From the NCBI GenBank assembly GCA_046297495.1, contig JBKBIP010000059.1:1-16266 (forward strand): a stretch of 16,266 nucleotides of DNA. The letters run 5' to 3'. The stretch comes from JBKBIP01 sp046297495 (GTDB lineage Bacteria; Planctomycetota; Planctomycetia; Gemmatales; Gemmataceae). A program made the translations under genes and the position numbers. Shown here piece after piece: positions 5,324-13,073 of the stretch (position 1 is the stretch's first letter; every line of letters starts with the position of its first letter). Below the pieces are notes generated by a model. That model was not told where the DNA came from. It saw only the letters and a list, made by a program, of their open reading frames with translations, and made no database searches.

Positions 5324-6094
5324 ATGCCGCTGACCAAACGTATCATTCCTTGCTTGGATGTGGACCGGGGCCGCGTGGTCAAGGGGATCAACTTCCTGAA
5401 CCTGCGCGACGCTGGCGATCCGGTGGAAGTGGCCCGCCGCTACGAGGCCGACGGCGCCGACGAGCTGGTCTTTCTCGACATCAGCGCCAGCCACGAGGGG
5501 CGCGACATCATGCTGGAAGTGGTGCAGCAAGTGTCGGAAGAGCTGTTCATGCCGTTCACGGTCGGCGGCGGTATTCGGGGCATCGACGACGCCACCCGGC
5601 TCATTCAAGCAGGGGCGGAGAAGGTGAGCATCAACTCGGCGGCGGTGCGGAATCCCGATCTGATTACCCAAGTGGCTCGCAAGTTTGGCAGCTGCGCCAC
5701 CGTCGTCAACATCGATCCGCGTCGAGTGATGCGTGATGGTCAGGAATTTTGGGAGGTACACATCAACGGCGGGCGCGTGCCGACGGGACTGGAAGCCGTG
5801 GCGTGGGCCCAGCGCGTCGAGGAGTTGGGGGCCGGTGAGATCGTGCTGACCTCGATGGACGCCGACGGCACCAAGGCTGGCTACGATATTCCCATGACGC
5901 GAGCGGTGTCGGAGGCCGTGCGGATTCCGGTCGTGGCCAGCGGCGGGGCCGGCTGCCCCGAACACTTGTATGTCGTCTTGACCGAAGGTAAGGCGGACGC
6001 CGCCTTGGCAGCCAGTATTTTTCACTACGACGAATTCGGCATCCCAGCCACCAAGCGCTACTTGGCCGAGCATGGCGTGCCGATGCGCTGCTGA
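5324..6094 (+). CDS. hisF: Imidazole glycerol phosphate synthase subunit HisF
   Basis: Cyclase subunit of the HisHF complex of histidine biosynthesis. It uses ammonia delivered by the glutaminase HisH to turn PRFAR into imidazole glycerol phosphate and AICAR, in the cytoplasm. The 256-residue (beta-alpha)8 barrel starts KRIIPCLDVDRGRVVKG with catalytic Asp11. It continues with LRDAGDPVE, ADELVFLDISASHEGR, VGGGIR, KVSINSAAV, GAGEIVLTSMDADGTKAGYD (catalytic Asp in LTSMDADG), PVVASGGAG and DAALAASIFHY. Length is normal. No Shine-Dalgarno is seen before the ATG; the preceding bases carry GACTTCTGATT, also found before the last gene of the window. No hisH or other his gene is in the window, so the pathway is scattered. 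Confidence 0.98.
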   Translation: MPLTKRIIPCLDVDRGRVVKGINFLNLRDAGDPVEVARRYEADGADELVFLDISASHEGRDIMLEVVQQVSEELFMPFTVGGGIRGIDDATRLIQAGAEKVSINSAAVRNPDLITQVARKFGSCATVVNIDPRRVMRDGQEFWEVHINGGRVPTGLEAVAWAQRVEELGAGEIVLTSMDADGTKAGYDIPMTRAVSEAVRIPVVASGGAGCPEHLYVVLTEGKADAALAASIFHYDEFGIPATKRYLAEHGVPMRC

Positions 6095-6103
6095 GAATAC
6101 CCG

Positions 6104-6132
6104 TTGGGTGACATCCTTTCATCCAGTTTAAT
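6104..6132 (+). promoter_or_regulatory. Candidate pilT promoter
   Basis: TTGGGT (6104-6109), a 17-base spacer and TTTAAT (6127-6132, five of six consensus bases). It sits in the 74-base gap between hisF and pilT. The -35 keeps only the TTG half. It could allow pilT to be transcribed separately from hisF. Confidence 0.35.
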
Positions 6133-6168
6133 CCGATAGGCGTACTTGCATCTCAGGGGAGGAATTTC

Positions 6169-7323
6169 ATGGCTACCGCTGACGCTGAACCAATGGTGGG
6201 TGAACCGAAGGCCCCCGTGGAGATTCGCCGCGAACCGGAAGTGAATAAATTGTTCCGCATGGTCATGAAGCACGAAGGCTCCGACCTGCACCTGAAAGTC
6301 GGCCTGCCCCCCATGATGCGGCTGAAGGGGGTCATTCGGCAAATGGACATGCGGCCGCTGACCCAAGAGGACATGGAACGGTTGTTGCACCCGATCATGT
6401 CCAGCAAGCAACGGGAGACGCTCGATGAAACCGGGGGCTGCGACTTCGCGCACATCATCGGCCAGGATGAGTGTCGATTTCGTGTGAATCTGTTCAAGCA
6501 GCGCGGCAAATACAGCTTGGTGGCCCGCCGCGTCGATGCCAAGATTCCCACTTTCGAGCAGCTCAATCTCCCACCGTCGATTGAGAAATTGTGCCATTTC
6601 GACCAGGGCATGATCATTCTGGCTGGCGTGACCGGCTCCGGCAAAAGCACGACCATCGCCTCGATGTTGGACTACATCAACGAGCGGGAGCGCGTCCACA
6701 TCCTGACCATCGAGGACCCCATCGAGTTCACGTTCGTGGACAAGAAAGCGGTGATCAATCAACGTGAGGTCGGTTTGGACGTGAAGGACTGGCACACGGC
6801 CCTGAAACATGCCGTGCGTGAGGACCCGGACATCATTCTGGTCGGCGAAATGCGCGACCGCGACACCTTCGAGGCAGGTATGCACGCCGCCGAGACGGGC
6901 CACCTAGTTTTCGGCACCATCCACGCTTCGACCGCTCCCAGCACCATTGGCCGCATCCTCGACCTATTCCCGGCGGACATGCACCAGTCATTGCGGCAAA
7001 GCCTGGCCTTCAACCTCAAGGCCATCGTCTGTCAAAAACTGCTTCCCAGCATCCGTGAAGGGGTGCAACGTGTGCCCACCAACGAAATCATGACCGTCAA
7101 TCCAACGATCCGCGACTTGATCCTCAAGGCCGAGGACAAGAAGCTGCCCGACGCCATCCGCATTGGCTACGCTGAAGGCATGCTCGATTTCACCGAGAGT
7201 TTGCGGATTCTGGTGGATCGCGGCGACATCAGCAAGGAAACCGCCCTGGAGGTGGCCCCCAATCCCGAACAGTTCAAGATGATCCTTAAGGGAATCAAGG
7301 TATCGGCGCCGGGGATTTTGTAA
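6169..7323 (+). CDS. pilT: Type IV pilus retraction ATPase PilT
   Basis: Hexameric secretion-type ATPase at the inner face of the pilus machine that drives pilin disassembly and twitching. The 384-residue protein has an N-terminal PAS-like domain (about 25-125, SDLHLKVGLPP). Then come Walker A GVTGSGKST (153-161), the Asp box with EDPIEF (182-187), Walker B DIILVGEMRD (221-230), the His box HLVFGTIHAS (245-254) and an AIRIGYAEGM segment (329-338) that corresponds to the AIRNLIRE motif of retraction ATPases. GEMRD and this segment favour PilT over PilB. AGGGGAGG at 6155-6162 fixes the start. No other pilus gene is adjacent. Confidence 0.93.
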   Translation: MATADAEPMVGEPKAPVEIRREPEVNKLFRMVMKHEGSDLHLKVGLPPMMRLKGVIRQMDMRPLTQEDMERLLHPIMSSKQRETLDETGGCDFAHIIGQDECRFRVNLFKQRGKYSLVARRVDAKIPTFEQLNLPPSIEKLCHFDQGMIILAGVTGSGKSTTIASMLDYINERERVHILTIEDPIEFTFVDKKAVINQREVGLDVKDWHTALKHAVREDPDIILVGEMRDRDTFEAGMHAAETGHLVFGTIHASTAPSTIGRILDLFPADMHQSLRQSLAFNLKAIVCQKLLPSIREGVQRVPTNEIMTVNPTIRDLILKAEDKKLPDAIRIGYAEGMLDFTESLRILVDRGDISKETALEVAPNPEQFKMILKGIKVSAPGIL

Positions 7324-7343
7324 ACCACGTTCCGATGAATTAA

Positions 7344-7390
7344 CGAGCGCGGCGCCGAGGCGCGACAAGGCTCCTCGCGCGGCGCGCTCG
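7344..7390. terminator. Bidirectional hairpin between convergent genes
   Basis: CGAGCGCG (7344-7351) pairs with CGCGCTCG (7383-7390), and GAGG/CCTC extends the fold inside after a small internal mismatch. It lies between the pilT stop and the end of the convergent lipoprotein gene, where a shared terminator is expected. No T-run on either side. Its right edge (7381-7398) is a divergent copy of the recurring CGCTAAAC motif. Confidence 0.55.
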
Positions 7391-7401
7391 CCTAACGATA
7401 C

Positions 7402-8421
7402 TCACTTGCCCTTCAATTGGTTCAACTCTGCGTGGAACTGCTCGACGTTGTCCTTGGTGATGACGCGGTGGGGAATGAAGATGCGTTTTTGCTCGTCCAT
7501 GTCGTCGCGTCGCAGGACCGATTCATCGCCGCGCGCCAAGGCGGCGAGGATTTTCACCGATTCGTAGCCGAATTTGTAGGGGTCCTGGACAACCGTGCCG
7601 ATGATGCTTCCTTCCTTAATGCCGCGCAACGTTTCCTCATTTTCATCGAATGCCACCAGAGCGATTTGCCCTTGTTTCTTGTGGGCTTCCACGCTGAGCA
7701 GCATCGCGGGGGGATTGTATTCCCACAATCCCACCAGGCAGGCAATGTCGGGATGTTTGACGAGCGTGTCATCGACATTGGCCCGGCACTTCTCCGCTTT
7801 GGAATCGTCGGTCATGGTGGGCAATACATGATAGGGTCCGTACCGCCGGCCATCCACGACTGGCTCGCCGGGAGCGTCCTTCATGCCGGCCAACACGTCC
7901 AGGACGCCTTGTTGGCGCTCGATGGCATTGAGATCGTCGCGCGAACCGACGAAAATGCGGACCTTGCCGCCGTTGGGAATGGCTTTTTTCACTAACTCGC
8001 CAGCGGCTCGACCGGCTTCATAATTGTTCGTGCCGATGTAACAACGACGTATGCTCGTGTCTTCGGCGGCCAAGTCGTTGTCTTGCGTCAGAAGCGGCAC
8101 TTGGGCGGCGACGCTTCGCAAGAACTCCGCTTGGTCCTTCGGATTCTTGACGCTGATCGCGATTCCCTTAACTCCCTTGACAAGCAAATCCTCGATGATA
8201 GCTCGCTGTTCAGAGGCGGAGCCGTCAGCCGGCATCCGAAAGGCAAGGTTGACGTCTTCCTCCGCCGCCGCTCGCTCGGCGCCGTGTCGAGCAATCGTCC
8301 AGAATTCCTCGGCATTATTACTGATGAATGCGACAGTCGGCTTGTTGGACCGACTGCATGAGGTGAGGCCCATGACCACCAAGGCCAGCAATGACCAACG
8401 CACAAAAGGATACAATCTCAT
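7402..8421 (-). CDS. Sugar ABC transporter substrate-binding lipoprotein
   Basis: Type 1 periplasmic binding protein of the Peripla_BP_4 group (ribose/xylose/autoinducer-type). The 339-residue protein begins with a signal peptide ending in the lipobox LTSC (Cys22), so it should be lipid-anchored. The mature part has the family pattern: VAFISNNAEEFW (30-41), an early helix with GAERAAAEE, GVKGIAISVKNP, VPLLTQDND, CYIGTNNYEAGRAAGE, IACLVGLWEYNPPAML and a C-terminal GIKEGSIIGTVVQDPYKFGYESVKIL. Length is typical. There is no adjacent ATPase or sugar permease, so it is an orphan; it may serve a transporter elsewhere or act as a sensor. It lies 73 bases after the frameshifted nuclease gene, same strand. 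Ligand not predictable. Confidence 0.88.
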   Translation of the reverse strand: MRLYPFVRWSLLALVVMGLTSCSRSNKPTVAFISNNAEEFWTIARHGAERAAAEEDVNLAFRMPADGSASEQRAIIEDLLVKGVKGIAISVKNPKDQAEFLRSVAAQVPLLTQDNDLAAEDTSIRRCYIGTNNYEAGRAAGELVKKAIPNGGKVRIFVGSRDDLNAIERQQGVLDVLAGMKDAPGEPVVDGRRYGPYHVLPTMTDDSKAEKCRANVDDTLVKHPDIACLVGLWEYNPPAMLLSVEAHKKQGQIALVAFDENEETLRGIKEGSIIGTVVQDPYKFGYESVKILAALARGDESVLRRDDMDEQKRIFIPHRVITKDNVEQFHAELNQLKGK

Positions 8422-8494
8422 GATGCGAACTCGTGGTTGAGAGAGTGGAACAGAGTTTCGTGATACTTCGCTTCATACGAAAATACGACGGCGC

Positions 8495-9347
8495 TCAGGC
8501 AATTGCCAGCAATTCCTCCCAATTGTTGACATCAAGTAATCCTTGCCCGATGCGTTCCAAGCGTGCCACATCGGTGATGGCTTCCAAACGATCCTTGATG
8601 TCCGCGGTTGGTGGACCAAAACGCTTCGCGCCGAGCTGGAGCAACAAGGTTCTAGCCTCTTCCGCGCGCCTTTCGTTCAAGATCATTTGGTAGCTGGAGG
8701 ATTCCCGCAATGCGTTCATGAATGCGACTCCTTGAAATAATGCCACGACCTGATCGGGGGCCAACCGCAGTCCGGCCAGCAAGAAGGTGGCCGTGCCGAG
8801 TAGCTGAATCTGTTCCGGTGCGGCCTCTTGCCGCAATCGTTCATCCACTCGATGCAACACCGTGGACAACATATCCTCGCGCGCATCCGCCAACAATGCC
8901 AAGGGTAATGTACCTAATCCTCCTTGGTGGAATTGTTCCACGGGCAACTGCCACAGGCGCAACACATAATACCGGAACATCCGATAAGCCGGTTCCTTGA
9001 GAAACTGTTCCTGGTACAAGCCCGTGAAGTGGGGGGAATTGGCTGCTGGACGCAATAATAGCATGACCGACCGCACCCGCAACCGATGCCGATAGCCTAA
9101 CAATGTATTATACAGGTTCACCCGTTCGGGAAAGTCGGTTTCGTGGCTGCTTTGCGGTTCCAGGTGCAACAACCACATGGGGTCTTCGTGAATGCGAATC
9201 ACTTGGTCCGCCGAGGCGGCAACCGTGGCCAAGTCGGCGTCGATGACGTCGATGGGGGTGCGAGTGGAGTGGCCCAACCAATCGCAACCAGTCGGCGGCG
9301 TAGTGTTCGATCAGATCCTTGAGCGTGACATCAAATGTCGTGGGCAT
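8495..9347 (-). pseudogene. Rpn-like PD-(D/E)XK nuclease family gene, frameshifted
   Basis: Two minus-strand frames together make one family protein of about 283 residues. The first runs from ATG 9347 (MPTTFDVTLKDLIEHY...DWLRLV), and the second, entered at about 9273-9277, continues to the stop at 8495 (PIDVIDADLATVAASADQV...). Dropping one G from the GGG at 9273-9275 restores a single frame. The joined product has IDADLATV followed by WLLHLEPQS, the D...ExQ pattern of PD-(D/E)XK nucleases of the Rpn/DUF4351 type. It then reads RVNLYNTLLGYRHRLRVRSVMLLL and ends with the LERIGQGLLDVNNWEELL tail. The M48-like gene ends only 11 bases upstream, so they are likely cotranscribed. Either a true inactivating indel or a sequencing error; programmed shifting is less likely. 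Confidence 0.72.
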
Positions 9348-9358
9348 CGCATTTACTC

Positions 9359-10132
9359 TCACGGCGTCCAAGGCAGCTTGGCGGGGGAGCCGGTCATCTG
9401 TTTCTCGAAGGTCTGATGTGCCGCCGCCGCCTTTAACAAGGGGGTCACGGCGTCCAACTCGGTAGCGGCGAAGCCGGTTTTGGTGAGATAGGTGCGGGCC
9501 AACACCTGAGGATCGGGGGGCAACATGGGCTTGGTGGGAGCGGCGCGATTCGGCCGGTGTCCGGTCTGACGTTGGAATTTGGCCAATTCAGCCTGGCGCG
9601 TCTGATCGGCGTAGCCAAAGGAGCCACCGCCGTCGTTGCCGACACGCATGTCCACAGGGGGTTCCCGATCCGGCAACCGCGAGCGGGCATCGACTGCCCC
9701 TTCCTTTTCCGATACCATCTTGCCTAATTCATGACACAAGATAGCCGCCAATTGGGCGTCGCTGGCGCATTGCTGGACCAACCCCTCGCTGATGAGCAGC
9801 TCAGTAGATCCGAGATGAAAGATTTCCGGGTGCGGGCTGCCAATCGTGCGGAACAACGGGCGAATGCCGATTTGGGGATTGGCGGCGATGATGTCTCGCC
9901 CGAGCGCGTCCACGCGCGCCGCCGTCTCGGTGTTCGCTTGTACGTGGCTGACCTGGCGCACGCCGGGGTTCGGGTGAGGATGGGGGACAGTCTTCGACGA
10001 GTGATTTCCCGCCGGCGTTGGCTTCAGCAAGCCAGGCGTCTGCAAATGCTCTGGTTGCCTCGATTTGGTCGATTCACAGCCCGCCAGCGTTCCGGCCAGC
10101 ACCATCCCACCCAGCACCACCATTCGCATCAT
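9359..10132 (-). CDS. M48-like lipoprotein with degenerate zinc site
   Basis: A 257-residue protein with a short signal peptide and lipobox LAGC (Cys19), then a His/Pro-rich linker (35-60). The following domain resembles M48 peptidases: DALGRDIIAANP, EIFHLGSTELLISEGLV and QLAAILCHELGKMVSEKE (about 127-144). In active M48 enzymes the zinc motif is HExxH; here it reads HELGK (134-138), so the second His is replaced by Lys. The later acidic ligand region is also altered (PPDPQVLARTYLTKTGF, about 205-221). It is therefore probably not a metallopeptidase and may be a structural or regulatory paralogue on the cell surface. GGAGG upstream supports the start at 10132. The Rpn-like gene follows after 11 bases. 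Confidence 0.72.
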   Translation of the reverse strand: MMRMVVLGGMVLAGTLAGCESTKSRQPEHLQTPGLLKPTPAGNHSSKTVPHPHPNPGVRQVSHVQANTETAARVDALGRDIIAANPQIGIRPLFRTIGSPHPEIFHLGSTELLISEGLVQQCASDAQLAAILCHELGKMVSEKEGAVDARSRLPDREPPVDMRVGNDGGGSFGYADQTRQAELAKFQRQTGHRPNRAAPTKPMLPPDPQVLARTYLTKTGFAATELDAVTPLLKAAAAHQTFEKQMTGSPAKLPWTP

Positions 10133-10216
10133 GGTTCCGCCTCCGCCTTGTTTGGAGAAGCGTTCCGCGATGTTGGGTTGAAAGGTGGCCCGTTATTAGC
10201 CGAACGCTTGCGTATT

Positions 10217-10246
10217 TTGGAAAAAAACACTGGCAGTTTCTATAAA
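10217..10246 (+). promoter_or_regulatory. Candidate promoter of the FAH-family gene
   Basis: TTGGAA (10217-10222), an 18-base spacer and TATAAA (10241-10246, five of six). It lies in the 176-base divergent gap between the M48-like gene and the hydrolase gene, and would give a leader of about 55 bases. Confidence 0.4.
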
Positions 10247-10308
10247 GGCAGGGGACACTAACGTCCGGTGTGCTTGTTGTCCAGAGGACTTTTTCAAGGA
10301 GATGGGCC

Positions 10309-11259
10309 ATGCGATTGTGCCGTTATCAACACAATGGCAACGTGGAAGTGGCGTTATACACCGATACCCAGATTGCCAGCCTGAACCGGCTGGCGGCGGA
10401 TTTGGGCGTGAAGCTCCCCACGCCGATGTCGGACAATATCCTGGATTACCTGCCCCCCGACGGTGCTTCGGCGCAAGCGGCCCGGCAGCTGGCCGAGCGC
10501 TTCGAGAAACTGCCGGCGGCAGACCAGCAGCGGCTCGGCCAACCACTGACCAGCACCAAGCTGCGCGTGCCGGTCCCCAATCCACCCAAGGTCATCCTCT
10601 TGGCCGGCAACTACGCCGAGCACATCCGCGAAGGCGGCGGCGAGGCTCCCGAACGCAAGGAAACCTTCCCCTATTTCTTCTGGAAGCCACCGTCAACCAC
10701 GCTGACCGATCCTGGCGCGCCGATTCGGATTCCCAAGATTTCCCCCAATGCCATCGACTGGGAAATCGAGCTGGGGGTGGTCGTCGGCAAACGCGGCAAG
10801 GACATCAGCGAAAAAGACGCGCTGAATTACGTCGCCGGCTACACCGTCTGCAACGATGTCTCCGACCGCCGTTTCCGCCTCAACCTCGACCGCAAGGATC
10901 GGCCCAAGGATTCGTTCTTCGACTGGCTGCACGGCAAATGGCATGACACTTTCTTGCCAACGGGACCATGCGTGCTGGCCGCCGGCCCTGGCGCCGACCC
11001 GACCAACATGCCGTTGCAGCTCAAAGTCAACGGCCAGGTCATGCAGGACTCCAACACCTCCCAGATGATCTTCCCGGTGGCGGCCATTCTTTCGATCTTG
11101 TCCAGCTTCATGACGATGGAACCTGGCGACCTCATCGTCACCGGTACCCCCAGCGGCGTCGGCGCCGGCCGCAAGCCCCCCGTCTTCCTCAAACCTGGCG
11201 ACGTCGTCGAATGCACCATCGGCGGCATCGGGTTGTTGAAGAACCCGGTGGTGGGGTAA
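10309..11259 (+). CDS. Fumarylacetoacetate hydrolase (FAH) family protein
   Basis: FAH-superfamily enzyme. Members hydrolyse, decarboxylate or isomerise 2-oxo acids in catabolism of aromatic and sugar acids, using a divalent metal. The 316-residue protein has an N-terminal region (1-90), then VILLAGNYAEH (95-105) and the metal-binding set DWEIELGVVVGK (Glu152, Glu154) with NDVSDR (Asp183). It continues with GKWHDTFLPTGP and the family signature GDLIVTGTPSGVG (273-285), ending in GDVVECTIGGIG. All key residues are present, so it should be active. AAGGAG at 10296-10301 supports ATG 10309 over an earlier in-frame start at 10270. It is a lone gene, so the substrate (for example 2-keto-3-deoxy acid, oxaloacetate or acylpyruvate) is not predictable. 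Confidence 0.92.
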   Translation: MRLCRYQHNGNVEVALYTDTQIASLNRLAADLGVKLPTPMSDNILDYLPPDGASAQAARQLAERFEKLPAADQQRLGQPLTSTKLRVPVPNPPKVILLAGNYAEHIREGGGEAPERKETFPYFFWKPPSTTLTDPGAPIRIPKISPNAIDWEIELGVVVGKRGKDISEKDALNYVAGYTVCNDVSDRRFRLNLDRKDRPKDSFFDWLHGKWHDTFLPTGPCVLAAGPGADPTNMPLQLKVNGQVMQDSNTSQMIFPVAAILSILSSFMTMEPGDLIVTGTPSGVGAGRKPPVFLKPGDVVECTIGGIGLLKNPVVG

Positions 11260-11275
11260 GCAAGCAGGAGCACGC

Positions 11276-11306
11276 CGCGCGAGCAAGTGCCACACTTGCT
11301 CGCGCG
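11276..11306. terminator. Bidirectional terminator hairpin
   Basis: A 14-base perfect stem (11276-11289 with 11293-11306) around a CCA loop, between the end of the hydrolase gene and the end of the ABC operon on the opposite strand. There is no T-run. The location between convergent genes and the stem strength suggest shared termination or 3' protection. Confidence 0.65.
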
Positions 11307-11352
11307 CATCGCCAGTCGCATCGCCCATCCACTGTCTGGGCGTGGGGCGCGA

Positions 11353-12162
11353 TTAACTACTCGCGCTGCGATACCGTCGCAAGGCGTAATAGAAGAAGCG
11401 CCGGCTGACCACCAGCATCACCAGCGTGGCAGCGACAGTGTAGGCCACGAAGGCCGGTTCCAGCGTCTTGACCATGATCCGCGCCGGCACGTTAATGACG
11501 AGCATCACCGGCACGATGAACGTGAAGAACCAACCCACCGGCGCCGCCCAACCGCGCGTGAACACCTCGCGCGGATACCGCACCAAGCTGGTGAACAACC
11601 ACCACAGTTCAAACAAGCTCTGATTGCGAATCAGCCAAACTGACGTGGACATGAGCACCAGCAGAAAGCAATACGTCATCACCGCGCCGCAGAGAAACAG
11701 GGCCACGAAGGCCGCCGTTTGCGCCAGGTTCGGCTGCCAGCCCATTTGCCATAACGACATAGCCATGACCCCTATGCCGAGCAACAGGTTCGGGGCCGTG
11801 GACCAGTCGATGCCGCGACAGCTGATGAGGAATTGCTCGTCGATGGGTTTGAGCAAAATGAAATCCAGATCGCCGGTGCGGATCAGGTTGGCAAAGTCGT
11901 TGCAGTTGGCGAGGAACAAGGTTTCGATCAGGCCGTCCAAGGCGTAGTAGCAGCCGATGAAAAACAGATATTGGTATTCGCTCCAGTCGGCCACGACGGA
12001 TGTGCGGCTGAAGATGGTGCGATAGAAAATCAGTAGGATGCCGAGCCACAACACTTCCACGGTGATCTTGATGAGGAAGTTGCCGCGAAACGCCAATTCC
12101 TGGGCCAGGCTGAACCGCGCCAGGGCCAGTAGCAAACGCCAGTAGCGTGTCATTTTGGTCAT
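11353..12162 (-). CDS. ABC-2 type transporter permease (COG3694-like)
   Basis: Integral membrane permease of 269 residues, last gene of a three-gene exporter operon. It starts with a short amphipathic helix (RYWRLLLALARFSLAQELAFRGNF). About six membrane segments follow, including LWLGILLIFYRTIF, YLFFIGCYYALDGLIETLF, LLLGIGVMAMSLW, FVALFLCGAVMTYCFLLVLM, WFFTFIVPVMLVINVPA and YTVAATLVMLVV. The motif NLIRTGDLDFILLKPID between early segments is typical of this permease pair, whose partner carries GDLKKYLLQPI. It begins 41 bases after the other permease ends. With that partner and the ATPase it should form an exporter; the cargo is unknown. Confidence 0.88.
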   Translation of the reverse strand: MTKMTRYWRLLLALARFSLAQELAFRGNFLIKITVEVLWLGILLIFYRTIFSRTSVVADWSEYQYLFFIGCYYALDGLIETLFLANCNDFANLIRTGDLDFILLKPIDEQFLISCRGIDWSTAPNLLLGIGVMAMSLWQMGWQPNLAQTAAFVALFLCGAVMTYCFLLVLMSTSVWLIRNQSLFELWWLFTSLVRYPREVFTRGWAAPVGWFFTFIVPVMLVINVPARIMVKTLEPAFVAYTVAATLVMLVVSRRFFYYALRRYRSASS

Positions 12163-12203
12163 GGTGCATCATCGATCCACGAATATCGAGTGACGAAGAA
12201 GAT

Positions 12204-13073
12204 TCATCCCCCATAGGCGCTGTACCGCCGCAAGCCGATGCGATACAGACCCTGGGCCAGCAAGAAAAAGAGCGCCGCCCAGGCCGCCTCGACCAACAAG
12301 CCCCACGCCAGGTCCCAGCCTTGCACCTTGCCCAGAAAGATCGTGGCGGGGAAATAGGCGAGGTACTGAAACGGCAACGTCTTAAGCAGCGTCCCCCACG
12401 GCGCCGGCAGCAGATCGAGCGGGAACATGTGCCCCGACACGAAATAATTGATCGTGTTGACGACGTATAAGAAGGAGGTCACTTCGAGGAACCAGAAGCC
12501 CAACATTCCCATGCAGCATTCAAAGAAGAACCCAATCACGAACGCCAGCAGCAAGGACACGACATAGGCGGCGAGGATCGGCCAAGCGGGAAAGCCATCG
12601 AAGAATTGCCGGCACAGGAAGAACAACACGGCATAGGGCAAGCAGGTCGTGGCGATGTAGGTGATCTTGTGAGCGGCTCGGTACGACAAGAGGAAAGGAA
12701 TCATGGCGATGGGCTGGAGCAAGTATTTCTTCAAATCGCCGTGGCGGATGTCGCGAGCGATGCCGGCGGCCAAGCCGGGCATGCTGGAGAACATCCGGCT
12801 AATATGTACCAACAGCAGATAGGCGATCATCTGGCGTTCGCTGTAGCCGGCCATAGTGCCGCCGCCCGCTCCGGCATAAATGGCTTGCCATAACAAGATG
12901 GTCGTGACCATCGGCAGGAAGCGCAAGATGCTGGCCAGGAAAAAGTCGCCGCGATAGGCCATGCGCTCGATGAGCGACACGCGGAAGATATTGACGTACT
13001 TCCGCCAAGAAGCGAGGCGGCGAGTCGACGGCAGGAAGTCGAGGGACAGCAAGGCCGTCTCAAGCCGGCTCAT
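12204..13073 (-). CDS. ABC-2 type transporter permease (COG4587-like)
   Basis: Permease of 289 residues with about six membrane segments. The N-terminus has the cytoplasmic helix WRKYVNIFRVSLIERMAYRGDFF, followed by the loop motif IRHGDLKKYLLQPIAM and the segments AWPILAAYVVSLLLAFVIGF and GMLGFWFLEVTSFLYVVNTI. Then comes the extracellular-side FVSGHMFPLDLLPAPWG, which is characteristic of this group. The start at 13073 is supported by AGGAGGGG upstream on the minus strand and overlaps the ATPase gene by 14 bases, which suggests translational coupling. A longer frame upstream (to 13154) is only ATPase shadow. Confidence 0.9.
   Translation of the reverse strand: MSRLETALLSLDFLPSTRRLASWRKYVNIFRVSLIERMAYRGDFFLASILRFLPMVTTILLWQAIYAGAGGGTMAGYSERQMIAYLLLVHISRMFSSMPGLAAGIARDIRHGDLKKYLLQPIAMIPFLLSYRAAHKITYIATTCLPYAVLFFLCRQFFDGFPAWPILAAYVVSLLLAFVIGFFFECCMGMLGFWFLEVTSFLYVVNTINYFVSGHMFPLDLLPAPWGTLLKTLPFQYLAYFPATIFLGKVQGWDLAWGLLVEAAWAALFFLLAQGLYRIGLRRYSAYGG

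Noticed and set aside
5120..6073. 317-codon minus-strand frame opposite hisF
   Set aside because: Antisense shadow of hisF; low-complexity His/Arg-rich sequence with no family resemblance.
9270..9280. Programmed +1 frameshift in the Rpn-like gene
   Set aside because: No rare codon or stop codon stalls at the GTT-GGG site and no stimulatory structure was evident; an indel or sequencing error is simpler.
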